From Mongoliitalea daihaiensis (GTDB lineage: Bacteria > Bacteroidota > Bacteroidia > Cytophagales > Cyclobacteriaceae), in the NCBI RefSeq assembly GCF_021596945.1, contig NZ_CP063779.1, positions 933,501 to 997,500 on the forward strand: a DNA stretch of 64,000 nt, written 5' to 3'. Positions 26,228 through 35,744 of this stretch are shown piece by piece. Position numbers and translations under genes: made by a program. The notes below the pieces were generated by a model. That model was not told the origin of the DNA. It worked only from the letters and a program-made list of their open reading frames with translations, and did no database searches. How positions within the stretch are numbered: position 1 is the first letter of the stretch; each line of letters begins with the position of its first letter.

Positions 26228-26977
26228 TCATAGAGACTTGTTAAGCGCATCTATTGTTGGAAGCTTCTCATAATACTTTGATTTGGGCAGGGTCTCCAAC
26301 ATATCCAAATAACGATGATTATGGCAATCAGTTCCGAAGAATTTTACTTTTTTCTCATCGATCAACATTTCTGCAAAATTCTTTATCGGCTTGGAATAAA
26401 ACCCTGTAAGAGACAAAAGGTTAAGTTGAAAATAAACGTCTCTGTCCAGCAATTCTCCAAAAAATTTCTTGTCTTGTATTAAGTATTGATAGCGTTCGGG
26501 ATGTGCAAATACTGGCTTGTAACCCTGCATTTCCATAGCAAAAAATATTTCGAAAAGCATTTGGGGCTTATTGATAAATCCAGTTTCTACCAGTACATAA
26601 TTATTGGCCAACGTAAGCAATTTTTCACCTTTCTGTACTTTATCTAAGAAAATCTCATCTAGGTAGTACTCTGCAGCCGCTTCAATTTCGATGTCTATAT
26701 TTTCTTTTTTTAGCGCTTTTTTGACATCCTTTAAACCTAGCTGAATGATTTCAGGGGTGTTTTTATAAAACTCTGACATGACATGAGGCGTGGTAATAAT
26801 CTTACGAAGACCCATTTCATGCAATCGGCGAATCATAGAGATGGAATCCTCCATGTTTTTTGCGCCGTCATCTATCCCTGGAATAAGATGTGAATGCACA
26901 TCTACCTGCATCCAATCCAATCGCAAGGGTTCAACATGTACTTCTTTTGCTCTTGTAAAGAAATCCAATATTCCCAT
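26228..26977 (-). CDS. CpsB/YwqE-type tyrosine-protein phosphatase (PHP fold)
   Basis: A 249-residue metal-dependent phosphatase that dephosphorylates capsule-assembly tyrosine kinases. PHP metal-site motifs are DVHSHLIPGIDDGAKNMEDS near the N-terminus, ITTPHVMSEFY, PVFAHPERYQYL, and FGTDCHNHRYLD near the C-terminus. Its start codon overlaps the stop of rfbC by one base, so the two are coupled, consistent with surface polysaccharide work. The partner kinase is not in the window. Confidence 0.88.
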   Translation of the reverse strand: MGILDFFTRAKEVHVEPLRLDWMQVDVHSHLIPGIDDGAKNMEDSISMIRRLHEMGLRKIITTPHVMSEFYKNTPEIIQLGLKDVKKALKKENIDIEIEAAAEYYLDEIFLDKVQKGEKLLTLANNYVLVETGFINKPQMLFEIFFAMEMQGYKPVFAHPERYQYLIQDKKFFGELLDRDVYFQLNLLSLTGFYSKPIKNFAEMLIDEKKVKFFGTDCHNHRYLDMLETLPKSKYYEKLPTIDALNKSL

Positions 26978-27528
26978 TATAGTCCACCTTCACTTAAATT
27001 CACAAACGCTTCTAATGTAGGCCAAAGCTTATCTTTTTCAGATAAGATCGGTTCTGACACCTTCCAATCTATCATTAACGCAGGATCGTTCCAAAGGATG
27101 CCTCCCTCACTTTCTTTGTTGTAATATTCCGTACATTTGTAAGAAAATACTGCATCCTCCAAGACAGAAAATCCATGAGCAAAACCTTCGGGGATATAAA
27201 CCATGTTATGAAGAGTAGCATCCAACACCTGAGTAAAGGTTTTACCAAAAGTTGAGGAGTCTTTTCTTAAATCTACCGCTACATCCAACACCTTACCCGT
27301 AATGACTCGTACCAATTTTGCTTGCGCAAAAGGAGCTTTCTGAAAGTGCAGCCCTCGTACGGTGCCCGCTTTCGAGTAAGACTGATTTTCCTGCACCCAC
27401 TTCCTATCAATCCCAGCCTCAACAAATGCCTTTTCTTTGAATGACTCAAGAAAATAACCGCGGTTATCTTCGAATACCTGAGGATAAATCTCAAATAATC
27501 CGCCTATGGGAGTTTGAATAATTTTCAT
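26977..27528 (-). CDS. rfbC: dTDP-4-dehydrorhamnose 3,5-epimerase
   Basis: A 183-residue cupin enzyme that makes dTDP-4-keto-L-rhamnose for surface glycans. Characteristic parts are VFEDNRGYFLESF, WVQENQSYSKAGTVRGLHFQ (catalytic His), KVLDVAVDLRKDSSTFG, and VYIPEGFAHGFSVLED with the Tyr-containing CTEYYNKESEGG. I chose Met9 of the longest frame (27528), the family start. rfbA, rfbB and rfbD are not nearby; the only coupled gene is the CpsB-type phosphatase. Confidence 0.92.
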   Translation of the reverse strand: MKIIQTPIGGLFEIYPQVFEDNRGYFLESFKEKAFVEAGIDRKWVQENQSYSKAGTVRGLHFQKAPFAQAKLVRVITGKVLDVAVDLRKDSSTFGKTFTQVLDATLHNMVYIPEGFAHGFSVLEDAVFSYKCTEYYNKESEGGILWNDPALMIDWKVSEPILSEKDKLWPTLEAFVNLSEGGL

Positions 27529-27579
27529 GCAACTTTCTTTTCTTGGACTCAAATATAACAGCTTTTCGGCTGAGGATGA

Positions 27580-27587
27580 TAAATTTG
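27580..27587 (+). promoter_or_regulatory. -7 promoter element before hflX
   Basis: TAAATTTG matches the Bacteroidota TAnnTTTG element and lies about 50 bp before the hflX ATG. No TTTG is present 19-21 bp upstream, so the -33 box is weak or absent. Confidence 0.35.
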
Positions 27588-27638
27588 TAACATATAACTT
27601 GCGGAACTAATCCGCATTTTAAATCCTTATATGCACCT

Positions 27639-28910
27639 ATGAGCAAATATTCAAGAAAAATTCAAAAACTGTACGATACTGCACCCAAACAAGAAACTGC
27701 TGTATTGGTGGCTCTTATCAATCAGGGACAAACCGAACAACAAGTCAATGAATATTTGGAAGAGTTAGCTTTTTTAACAGAAACTCTGGGAGCAAAGACA
27801 GTTTATAGATTCACCCAACGCATGGAGCGGCCGGATGTAAAAACTTTTGTAGGAACAGGAAAACTGGAAGAAATCCAATCCTATGTAGAACATTTTGAGG
27901 TGAATATGGTCATCTTTGACGATGATCTCAGCCCTTCCCAAATGAGAAATCTGGAAAATGAACTGAAAGTAAAAGTATACGACAGATCACTTCTGATTTT
28001 GGATATTTTTCTCAATCGTGCTCAGACTGCTCAAGCCAAAACACAGGTCGAACTGGCTAGATTCCAATATATATTACCTCGATTGACTCGTATGTGGACA
28101 CACTTGGAACGTCAGAGAGGTGGTACCGGAACTAGAGGGGGAGCTGGTGAAAAGGAAATTGAGACCGATAAACGAGATATCCGAAACAAAATCACCTTGC
28201 TAAAAGAAAAACTTCGGGAAATTGAAAAACAAGGTGAAACACAGCGAAAAGGCAGAAAAGGAATCGTACGCGTAGCACTCGTCGGCTATACCAACGTGGG
28301 TAAAAGCACGCTTATGAATCTAATGACCAAAGCAAACATATTGGCAGAAAATAAACTCTTTGCTACCGTAGACTCCACTGTTAGGAAGGTAGTTTTGGAT
28401 AATATCCCTTTTCTCCTGTCAGATACAGTAGGTTTTATTAGAAAACTGCCTACCCACCTCATCGAATCCTTCAAGTCAACTCTGGAGGAAGTCAGAGAGG
28501 CAGATTTACTTGTTCATGTAGTGGATATTTCCCATCCAAATTTTGAAGAACACATTGCAGTCGTACAACAAACCTTGAACGAAATTGGAGCAGGAGATAA
28601 AAGTATGTTGCTTGTTTTTAACAAAATAGACCTCGTCCCTGCCATGCCTACAGAAGAAGAGCGCATGCACATGAGTGATATAGAACTAGAGCAGCAAAAC
28701 TATCTGGAGTTCGATAAATTAGCAGATGCTTACACCAAAAAAATTGGCGTTCCTCCTGTTTTTATGGCAGCTCAGGAAGCGTTGCATCTAGACGAGTTTA
28801 GAATTGCACTCGTGAGAGAGGTAAAAAAGCAACACCTCAAGATTTATCCTCATTACCTACAAGATGAAACCATCGACTGGAGTGTTTTCACAGATACTTC
28901 CACAGATTAA
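27639..28910 (+). CDS. hflX: GTPase HflX
   Basis: A 423-residue ribosome-associated GTPase that splits stalled or heat-stressed ribosomes. The N-terminal HflX domain has KTFVGTGKLEEIQSYV and FDDDLSPSQMRNLEN. The linker has the glycine-rich ERQRGGTGTRGGAGEKEIET. The G domain has G1 GYTNVGKST, G3 DTVGFIRKLP and G4 NKID. The length matches the family. It stands alone and meets the rRNA methyltransferase tail to tail, with stop codons overlapping by 4 bp. Confidence 0.95.
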   Translation: MSKYSRKIQKLYDTAPKQETAVLVALINQGQTEQQVNEYLEELAFLTETLGAKTVYRFTQRMERPDVKTFVGTGKLEEIQSYVEHFEVNMVIFDDDLSPSQMRNLENELKVKVYDRSLLILDIFLNRAQTAQAKTQVELARFQYILPRLTRMWTHLERQRGGTGTRGGAGEKEIETDKRDIRNKITLLKEKLREIEKQGETQRKGRKGIVRVALVGYTNVGKSTLMNLMTKANILAENKLFATVDSTVRKVVLDNIPFLLSDTVGFIRKLPTHLIESFKSTLEEVREADLLVHVVDISHPNFEEHIAVVQQTLNEIGAGDKSMLLVFNKIDLVPAMPTEEERMHMSDIELEQQNYLEFDKLADAYTKKIGVPPVFMAAQEALHLDEFRIALVREVKKQHLKIYPHYLQDETIDWSVFTDTSTD

Positions 28911-30289
28911 AGGTTTTTAATCCTCCACTCTTTTGGATAGTAGTTATTGGTGCGGTTACCAAGATTTTTAAGTAATCCCAAGCTTAAACCTTGGTACTGC
29001 ATCACAATCCAGCCTTCCGGAATTTCTCCTAACGTACTTTCTTCCTTTCGCAAAAAGTCTCTTGCGGAGGATAAATCCAGTTCCTTGAGTGGAAACCCTT
29101 CTTTTGGTAAGATACTTACTGCCCACTCATGACTAGGTATCCATTGATTTTTATTGATTTTCCCTAACTCAATCCCAAAATATTTGATACTGAGGTATTT
29201 GCTCAAATACTCGAAATAGAGCTGATGTTGCTTCCTCAGAAAAAAATAACTATCCTGTAAGGCGTAAAAGACAGATTGCTCTGGAAGTGAAATTAATGAT
29301 CGGAGTTGCTGAGCATATGTACTTGAAACTTGCTTCAAGTGAGGGTGCTTAAAGTCTTTCATCCGTCGAATACTCCCGATATACGCATGATCAGGCCTTT
29401 TAAAAACAGTTACAAAAAATCCTTCTCCTGGTACTTTGTGAGGAAAAAAGCGGTAACCATAAAAGGTTTCCTCAGAACTTTCGATGCGAACTTCTTCAAT
29501 ACCCCACTGTGTTTCCAAGGGAATTCGCACTGGCTGGTAGGAGAATTCTTCCGTGATGAATTTTACGATCTCTTCATTTTCCTGCTCGTTGTATGTACAT
29601 GTACTATACACGAGATAGCCTCCACCTTTCACTAATCCTGCTGCATGGTCCATAATTCGCTGCTGACGCAACGCACAAAGTGCAATATTGTCTTGGGACC
29701 ATTCTCGCATAGATGCTGGATCTTTTCGAAACATCCCCTCACCTGAACATGGGGCATCAATCAAGACTAAATCAAAAATTCCTTCTAAGTCCTTGAAATG
29801 TTCGGGATCGTTATGCGTGACTAGGGTATTTCCAATACCCCATTTAATGATATTCTCTTTGAGAATGGATGCCCTGCTCTTGATTACTTCATTGGCTACG
29901 AGGAATCCTTCTTCGCCTAAATAACTGGAAAGTAAGGTTGATTTTCCTCCTGGAGCAGCAGATAAATCCAAAAATAAGCCATCATTTGGAACCCGTTGAC
30001 TCCTCAAAATATGATCGATAAACATGGAAGAGGACTCCTGAACATAATATGCACCTGCGTGAAATAGCGGGTCTAAGGTGAAAGAAGGTCTATCTTCTAA
30101 AAAAAATCCTTGTTCTGCCCAAGCAACGTGACGGGCACTTAATGGCAAATTAGATAGTTTAAAAGGATTGAGACGAACTGATACAGCAGGTTCGAGCTGA
30201 AGTGCCTCATAGAAATCCTGAAACTCAGCTTCACCCAATGTGTCTTTCATTCGTTGGGAAAAATCAGCGGGAAGTTTAAAATCAGGCAT
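28907..30289 (-). CDS. RsmF/NOL1-type rRNA cytosine-C5 methyltransferase
   Basis: A 460-residue SAM-dependent RNA methyltransferase. The SAM site is LDLSAAPGGKSTLL. The two catalytic cysteines sit in DAPCSGEGMFRKDP and STCTYNEQENEEIV. The C-terminal ~170 residues form a PUA-like RNA-binding region, as in RsmF. I used Met8 of the long frame (30289). The plausible target is 16S or 23S rRNA cytosine; the exact site is not readable. A minus-strand TAATTTTG (30308-30315) could be its -7 element. Confidence 0.88.
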   Translation of the reverse strand: MPDFKLPADFSQRMKDTLGEAEFQDFYEALQLEPAVSVRLNPFKLSNLPLSARHVAWAEQGFFLEDRPSFTLDPLFHAGAYYVQESSSMFIDHILRSQRVPNDGLFLDLSAAPGGKSTLLSSYLGEEGFLVANEVIKSRASILKENIIKWGIGNTLVTHNDPEHFKDLEGIFDLVLIDAPCSGEGMFRKDPASMREWSQDNIALCALRQQRIMDHAAGLVKGGGYLVYSTCTYNEQENEEIVKFITEEFSYQPVRIPLETQWGIEEVRIESSEETFYGYRFFPHKVPGEGFFVTVFKRPDHAYIGSIRRMKDFKHPHLKQVSSTYAQQLRSLISLPEQSVFYALQDSYFFLRKQHQLYFEYLSKYLSIKYFGIELGKINKNQWIPSHEWAVSILPKEGFPLKELDLSSARDFLRKEESTLGEIPEGWIVMQYQGLSLGLLKNLGNRTNNYYPKEWRIKNL

Positions 30290-30340
30290 AACTATATTTT
30301 TTGAAAACAAAATTAAAAATTTACCGGCAACCTACTGCCC

Positions 30341-30940
30341 TTATCTTTTGACTGGAATGGAAAAACCAACACCCACATGGTGCTGCATAAGTGAGAAATC
30401 AAAAGAAACCGTAGAAATACCATAACGCACATGTATGCCCTTAACATCCAATAGTAGCCCTGACTCTAAGGCAAAGAGGTTTTGATTCAAATCGGCATTT
30501 CTTGCCCATCCCATTTCTAATAAGGTCCCATCCAATCCAAATTTCTCCAACTCCCAAAACTCTCTTCTATGATGTAAACCTCCTCCCCAATAAAACCATA
30601 TAGGGTTGAAAATTTTATAAGTAAATCCTACCATTGCTTCGACTACTCCCATTTTATGAAATCCTGTAGCATTGGCCGTAGGACCATCGCCAGAAACCTG
30701 CTGACCATTTCTAATCAAATAACCCTGAGGCTTGGTCAATATATCCAGATTTCCTCGCAAGGCCATATACGATCCTCCTCCTTTTTGTCTTAAATTTCCT
30801 AGGCTTAGACCAATAGGCATCGTTGGGTTGTAATTGTAGGAAAAAAAGAATCGATGAGACAATGGCTCATTTAAAGGCTCCTGCTGGGCATTCGATATAA
30901 ATGGGAACAACAGAAAACAAATGACTAGAGTTGCTTTCAT
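30341..30940 (-). CDS. Exported outer-membrane-type protein of unknown function
   Basis: A 199-residue protein with a signal peptide (ATLVICFLLFPFISNAQ). The remaining sequence alternates polar and aromatic residues, as in small beta-barrels (FYNPIWFYWGGGLHHRREFW-like stretches), and the C-terminus VGVGFSIPVKR is barrel-like. I do not recognise a named family. It follows the terminator of the AAA-VWA pair. Confidence 0.6.
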   Translation of the reverse strand: MKATLVICFLLFPFISNAQQEPLNEPLSHRFFFSYNYNPTMPIGLSLGNLRQKGGGSYMALRGNLDILTKPQGYLIRNGQQVSGDGPTANATGFHKMGVVEAMVGFTYKIFNPIWFYWGGGLHHRREFWELEKFGLDGTLLEMGWARNADLNQNLFALESGLLLDVKGIHVRYGISTVSFDFSLMQHHVGVGFSIPVKR

Positions 30941-30980
30941 ACACTTGCTGGGTGAGATATGCGAAGGTATAAAAATTAAA

Positions 30981-31003
30981 TAAAAAACCTCCCTATTGGG
31001 AGG
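30981..31003 (-). terminator. Terminator of the VWA-AAA operon
   Basis: CCTCCC (30988-30993) pairs with GGGAGG (30998-31003) around TATT. On the minus strand it is followed by TTTTTTATTT. It lies 7 bp beyond the stop of the AAA gene. Confidence 0.8.
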
Positions 31004-31009
31004 CTTTGG

Positions 31010-32530
31010 TTATTCATCATCTTCATCAAAATCATCCGTAGGATTTCCCATTTCGAACATGCTACTGAAGAGATCCTTAAACTGCAAACCTGTATCTAGC
31101 ATCCGCTTGCTAAGTTGACTGTATTCAGCCAATCCATGAAGTAAAAACTCCATAAAAAACTCTTTTTCTTTTTCAGCCAAACGCGGAATAGATTTAGTCA
31201 CCAAATCCTCCAAACCTGGAACTTGGTGAAGCTCTACTTTATAGGTTTTATCTGACTGAGAAGTCAATAAGTCCAACGTATTTCCCTCACCAAACCATGC
31301 CAATGGAATCACATAAGGGTTTCCTTCCTTATCTTTTTTCTTCTGCTCAGGAGAAGGAAAGTAATCCACAAACACTGTACGGATTGCTTTTCCTATGAGA
31401 TTGTAAGCCACTAAGCCAGCACCCTCTTGCTCTCCTTCATAGACCAGCTCTACTTTTCCAGTAATGGCAGGAATCACACCCATCAAATCTGCTATCCTTG
31501 CGACAGTTTCTTGTTCATCATTCAAATACAGCCTTCGCTCTGCTGCCGACACTAGGTTTTCCAGTGCCGAGATGGTCAGTCGAGCTGAAACCCCACTTTT
31601 CTCATCCACAAACTCACTATTTCTTGCCTCTACAGCAATCTGCTCAATCAAATCTTTTAATAACTCGGGAACATGAATACGATCCATAGGTTTCCCTTTC
31701 AGATTGGCTTCTTGAGCAGTGATTTTTTTCCCTATTTCAATAGACTTAGGGTAATGGGTGATGATTTGACTTTCGATTCGATCTTTCAGAGGAGTCACAA
31801 TAGACCCTCTATTGGTGTAGTCTTCTGGGTTTGCAGTAAATACAAATTGTATATCGAGTGGCAATCGCAATTTGAAACCTCGTATTTGAATATCTCCTTC
31901 TTGAAGGATATTAAATAGTGCTACCTGAATTCGGGCTTGCAAATCCGGCAATTCATTGATGACAAATATGGATCGGTGTGACCTTGGAACCAAGCCATAA
32001 TGAATCACCCGCTCATCATTGTACGATAACTTCATGGTAGCCGCCTTGATTGGATCCACATCCCCTATCAAATCAGCCACTGATACATCAGGAGTGGCTA
32101 ATTTTTCGGTATATCGATCCGATCGGTGCCACCAAGAAATTGGTGTATGATCCCCTCTCTGGGTAATGAGGTCTTTAGCGAAAGAAGATAGTGGCATCAA
32201 GGGATCGTCATTTAGCTCAGAACCTTCAATGACAGGGACATATTCATCCAATAAAAGAGTCATCATACGAGCTATTCTGGTTTTTGCCTGCCCGCGTAAT
32301 CCTAATAAGTTGATATTGTGCTTGGATAAAATAGCACGTTCAATATCAGGAATTACTGTGTCTTCGTACCCCCAAATACCTTCAAAAACATTTTGCTTGG
32401 CTTTGATTTTTTGGATCAAATTTTTCCTCAGTTCTTCTTTGATAGAAATCGGCTGATAACCAGAAGCCTTTAATTCTCCCAGTGTTTTTATTTTTAATAA
32501 ATCTTTTGGAGCAATTGCGTGGTAGTCCAT
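31010..32530 (-). CDS. MoxR/Mg-chelatase-like AAA+ ATPase
   Basis: A 506-residue AAA+ protein of the helix-2-insert type. Walker A is GLRGQAKTR, Walker B SIFVINELPDL, and a sensor segment VFTANPEDYTNRGSIVTPL follows. Compared with canonical ATPases, Walker A has Ala for the last Gly and Walker B has Asn for Asp; I recall the same pattern in homologues, so it is probably a subfamily trait. It is coupled by one-base overlap to a VWA protein, the normal partner of such ATPases in metal insertion or complex assembly. The substrate is unknown. Confidence 0.85.
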   Translation of the reverse strand: MDYHAIAPKDLLKIKTLGELKASGYQPISIKEELRKNLIQKIKAKQNVFEGIWGYEDTVIPDIERAILSKHNINLLGLRGQAKTRIARMMTLLLDEYVPVIEGSELNDDPLMPLSSFAKDLITQRGDHTPISWWHRSDRYTEKLATPDVSVADLIGDVDPIKAATMKLSYNDERVIHYGLVPRSHRSIFVINELPDLQARIQVALFNILQEGDIQIRGFKLRLPLDIQFVFTANPEDYTNRGSIVTPLKDRIESQIITHYPKSIEIGKKITAQEANLKGKPMDRIHVPELLKDLIEQIAVEARNSEFVDEKSGVSARLTISALENLVSAAERRLYLNDEQETVARIADLMGVIPAITGKVELVYEGEQEGAGLVAYNLIGKAIRTVFVDYFPSPEQKKKDKEGNPYVIPLAWFGEGNTLDLLTSQSDKTYKVELHQVPGLEDLVTKSIPRLAEKEKEFFMEFLLHGLAEYSQLSKRMLDTGLQFKDLFSSMFEMGNPTDDFDEDDE

Positions 32531-33633
32531 TATTTAAATCTTTTGGTTCTGTTTCTTCTATAATCTTCAAAAATCAAATCTCCTAGCCCTTTCAAGCTAC
32601 TGTAGTATGCATTACCATTATTAACCTTGGTAAATTCTTTTACAAACTCTTTGAGGTAGGGGTCAGAGGCAATCATGAAAGTAGTTACAGGAATTTTTAG
32701 TTTTCTGCATTGAGCAGCTAACTTCAAGGTCTCATTGAGAATTTTACTATCAATACCGAAACTGTTTTTATAATACTTGATGCCCACTTTCAAACAGGTG
32801 GGTTTTCCATCTGTAATCATAAAAATTTGTTTGTTAGGGTTTTTTCTGCGTCGCAACAAATCCATTGCGAGCTCTAGTCCTGCCACTGTATTGGTATGAT
32901 AAGGTCCAACTTGAAGATATGGCAGGTCTTTGATTTCTATTTGCCAAGCATCATTTCCAAACACAATAATGTCTAAAGTATCTTTTGGATATTTGGTTTT
33001 TATCATCTCAGCAAGAGCCATTGCGACTTTTTTGGCTGGAGTAATTCGATCCTCTCCATACAGAATCATTGAGTGACTGATGTCAATCATCAATACAGTA
33101 GATGTCTGCGTCTTATGTTCTTGTTCTATGACTTCTAAGTCATCCTCTGTGAGGAGAAAATCACTAGCAAAGCCGTGATTAATCTGAGCGTTTCGGATGG
33201 AATCTGTCAAGGCAATATGATCTAAGTTATCTCCAAATGCATATGGTCTTCTATCTGTACCTTGTTCTTCTCCCAAACCACTGTGAGTGGTCTTGTGACG
33301 GCCTGACTTGCCTTTCTTTAATTTACCAAAAATCTCCTCTAAAGCACTTTTCCGAATGGTTTGCTCTGCTTTTGCGGTAATCTGAAAACTACCTTCTTGA
33401 TTTTCCTCCGTTAAGTAACCTTTGGATTTAAGATCATCTATAAAATCCCCTATTCCATAGGAGGGATTGGTCATTTGATAGCGTTGATCCAAATTGGTCA
33501 ACCAACTCAATGCTTCAGCTACATCTCCTCCCGTCATGGTGACTAATTGAAGGAAGATATTGAGCAAATTTTCGAAAGTACTCTTGTCAGGGTCTTGCGG
33601 TGGTATATACTGTGAGAATCTAAAACCTTTCAT
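32530..33633 (-). CDS. VWA-domain protein partnered with the AAA+ ATPase
   Basis: A 367-residue cytosolic protein. The C-terminal ~190 residues are a von Willebrand A domain with an intact MIDAS: DISHS, the Thr in YHTNTVAG, and Asp in MITDGKPT. The N-terminal part is helical, with a basic linker KLKKGKSGRHKTTHSG. MIDAS proteins paired with MoxR-type ATPases act as adaptors gripping the target protein. The stop overlaps the AAA start (TAATG), so the two are made together. Confidence 0.85.
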   Translation of the reverse strand: MKGFRFSQYIPPQDPDKSTFENLLNIFLQLVTMTGGDVAEALSWLTNLDQRYQMTNPSYGIGDFIDDLKSKGYLTEENQEGSFQITAKAEQTIRKSALEEIFGKLKKGKSGRHKTTHSGLGEEQGTDRRPYAFGDNLDHIALTDSIRNAQINHGFASDFLLTEDDLEVIEQEHKTQTSTVLMIDISHSMILYGEDRITPAKKVAMALAEMIKTKYPKDTLDIIVFGNDAWQIEIKDLPYLQVGPYHTNTVAGLELAMDLLRRRKNPNKQIFMITDGKPTCLKVGIKYYKNSFGIDSKILNETLKLAAQCRKLKIPVTTFMIASDPYLKEFVKEFTKVNNGNAYYSSLKGLGDLIFEDYRRNRTKRFK

Positions 33634-33788
33634 AATAAGTGTCTAACAAAATGTACCCAAGAGTAGTTTAAGCTAAACAATAAAAAAAGCTACTATGCAT
33701 TCGAGTCTGATAGAAATCAGATCACTGCAAAAAAAATTTAATCCGTCTGCCAGATCGCATGTGAGCAATAATCAACAATTGTAATCCT

Positions 33789-34001
33789 ATGAAAAATTAT
33801 CTCTTCCCCGTCTATTTGGTTACAGCATTTCTAATTGTGTATGTAACAGCTATTCAGGCCAGCCTCAGTACCGCCTTGATTTTGTTTATGTTTTCAATTT
33901 CACCCATTCCAATTCTGTGGATGGTTTACCGTGTATTGACAGCCGATGTAGAAGTAACTTCTACTTTTGAAGAAAAATGGTACGAAGATTACACCGATTA
34001 A
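33789..34001 (+). CDS. Small two-helix membrane protein
   Basis: A 70-residue protein with two hydrophobic helices (YLVTAFLIVYVTAI and ALILFMFSISPIPILWMVY) and an acidic tail (FEEKWYEDYTD). I know no name or function for it. Upstream lies the divergent VWA gene. The 214-bp downstream gap contains only the acylphosphatase promoter element. Confidence 0.6.
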   Translation: MKNYLFPVYLVTAFLIVYVTAIQASLSTALILFMFSISPIPILWMVYRVLTADVEVTSTFEEKWYEDYTD

Positions 34002-34179
34002 TTTCAATAAAAACATCATAGTATTCAACATTTTTTAATTTAATTTTTATTTCAAAAGTCTGAAAACATACGGTATACCTTCAAAAAGAAACATCGCCTT
34101 TTTAAAAATTTAATTTTTCCGCTCTTAATTTGTATTAACCGAATACATATTTTGGTAGGATTTATTTATCAATGCAAAA

Positions 34180-34187
34180 TACATTTG
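34180..34187 (+). promoter_or_regulatory. -7 promoter element before acylphosphatase
   Basis: TACATTTG matches TAnnTTTG and lies 28 bp before the acylphosphatase ATG. The nearest upstream TTTG (34151) is spaced 25 bp away, more than the usual 19-21, so this is a tentative call. Confidence 0.35.
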
Positions 34188-34215
34188 TGGTATCAAAACC
34201 AACTATACCAACTAG

Positions 34216-34482
34216 ATGATCAATCGAAGAATACAAGTTTATGGGAAGGTACAAGGGGTTTTCTTTCGGAAATCTACCTATGAAAAGGCGCTCGATTTAA
34301 GGATCAAAGGTTGGGTCAAAAATGAAGCTGATGGTTCTGTTTCTGTAGAAATAGAAGGAGAGCTGCATGGAATTTTAGCTATGTCAAGCTGGTTGAAATC
34401 GGGCCCACCACTTTCAAAAGTCACCAACATTAAGATCGAAGAACAAGAAGAGCAAGGATACGAAGATTTCAAAATTTTGTAA
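34216..34482 (+). CDS. Acylphosphatase
   Basis: An 88-residue enzyme hydrolysing carboxyl-phosphate bonds. The active-site loop VYGKVQGVFFRKSTYEKA carries the phosphate-binding Arg. The catalytic Asn is in GWVKNEADGSVSVEIEG. Length and both signature blocks fit the family. It lies 92 bp before prfA and may share its transcript. Confidence 0.93.
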   Translation: MINRRIQVYGKVQGVFFRKSTYEKALDLRIKGWVKNEADGSVSVEIEGELHGILAMSSWLKSGPPLSKVTNIKIEEQEEQGYEDFKIL

Positions 34483-34573
34483 TCCCCAAATTATTCCTCA
34501 AGAGTTAAGGTTGCTAAATTTTTTACTCCCTTGGGTTTTGCTAATTTTACGCCCTCAAAAAATCATTAAAACT

Positions 34574-35647
34574 ATGCTTGATAAACTACAAGCGCTGAAG
34601 GATAGATTTATCGAAGTCGGTCAACTCATTGTACAACCTGAGTCCATGTCCGATATGAGTAAATATACCAAACTGACCAAGGAATATAAAGATCTTGAAA
34701 AAATTGTCGCTTTATACGATGAGTACAAACTCGTATTAGATAATTTGACAAGTACCAAGGAAATTCTTGAAAAAGAAAAGGATCCTGAGTTTAGGGAAAT
34801 GGCAAAAATGGAGTTGGATGAATTACGGGCCAAAGAACAAGAACTCGAGGCAATGATCAAGCAGCAGCTGATCCCTAAAGACCCAAATGATTCCAAAGAT
34901 TGTATTTTGGAAGTTCGCGCAGGTACAGGAGGGGATGAAGCAGCGATTTTTGCTGGCGACCTTTTTCGAATGTATCAACGCTTTTGCGAAAAACAGCAGT
35001 GGAAACTCACCGTTCTTGACTTGACCTTTGGTTCTTCCGGAGGATACAAAGAAATCATCAGTACCATTACAGGAGCAGATGTCTATGGAATGATGAAATA
35101 CGAATCCGGTGTACACAGAGTACAACGCGTTCCTGCGACGGAAACCCAAGGAAGGGTGCATACCTCAGCTGCCACCGTGGCGGTGCTTCCTGAGATGGAC
35201 GAAGTAGAAGTAGACGTCAACATGAATGACATCCGAAAGGATACTTTCTGTTCCTCAGGTCCAGGTGGTCAGTCAGTCAACACTACCTATTCGGCTGTGC
35301 GATTGACGCATAATCCTACAGGTTTAATAGTGACCTGTCAAGATGAAAAATCACAGATAAAAAACTTTGAAAAAGCCTTGAAGGTATTGCGTTCCCGCTT
35401 GTATGAAATCGAATTGGCCAAGCATAACGAAGCTGTAGGCGCGCAACGGAGATCTATGGTTGGGAGTGGAGACCGATCCGATAAGATCAGAACATATAAT
35501 TACCCACAAAGCCGTGTAACAGACCACCGAATCAATAAGACGGTATATAACCTTCCTGATGTCATGGATGGAGATATAGCGGATTTTATTCAGGCACTTC
35601 GATTAGCGGAAAACTTGGACAAAATGAATGAAACTGGTTTGGAGTAA
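34574..35647 (+). CDS. prfA: Peptide chain release factor 1
   Basis: A 357-residue class I release factor recognising UAA and UAG. The anticodon-like tripeptide PAT occurs in RVPATETQGRVHTSAATVAV. The peptidyl-transfer motif GGQ is in CSSGPGGQSVNTTYSAVRLT. The PAT rather than SPF motif makes it RF1, not RF2. I chose ATG 34574 (Met22 of the long frame), where homologues start. Complete and normal in length. Confidence 0.95.
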   Translation: MLDKLQALKDRFIEVGQLIVQPESMSDMSKYTKLTKEYKDLEKIVALYDEYKLVLDNLTSTKEILEKEKDPEFREMAKMELDELRAKEQELEAMIKQQLIPKDPNDSKDCILEVRAGTGGDEAAIFAGDLFRMYQRFCEKQQWKLTVLDLTFGSSGGYKEIISTITGADVYGMMKYESGVHRVQRVPATETQGRVHTSAATVAVLPEMDEVEVDVNMNDIRKDTFCSSGPGGQSVNTTYSAVRLTHNPTGLIVTCQDEKSQIKNFEKALKVLRSRLYEIELAKHNEAVGAQRRSMVGSGDRSDKIRTYNYPQSRVTDHRINKTVYNLPDVMDGDIADFIQALRLAENLDKMNETGLE

Positions 35648-35744
35648 GTTTTTTTTGAAAAATAAACTTATATTTAAACTTAACGAGCCAAAAAAGAATA
35701 ATCGTTTGCTAAGGCCGTTATAACAGTTAAATCCCAAAGTATTC

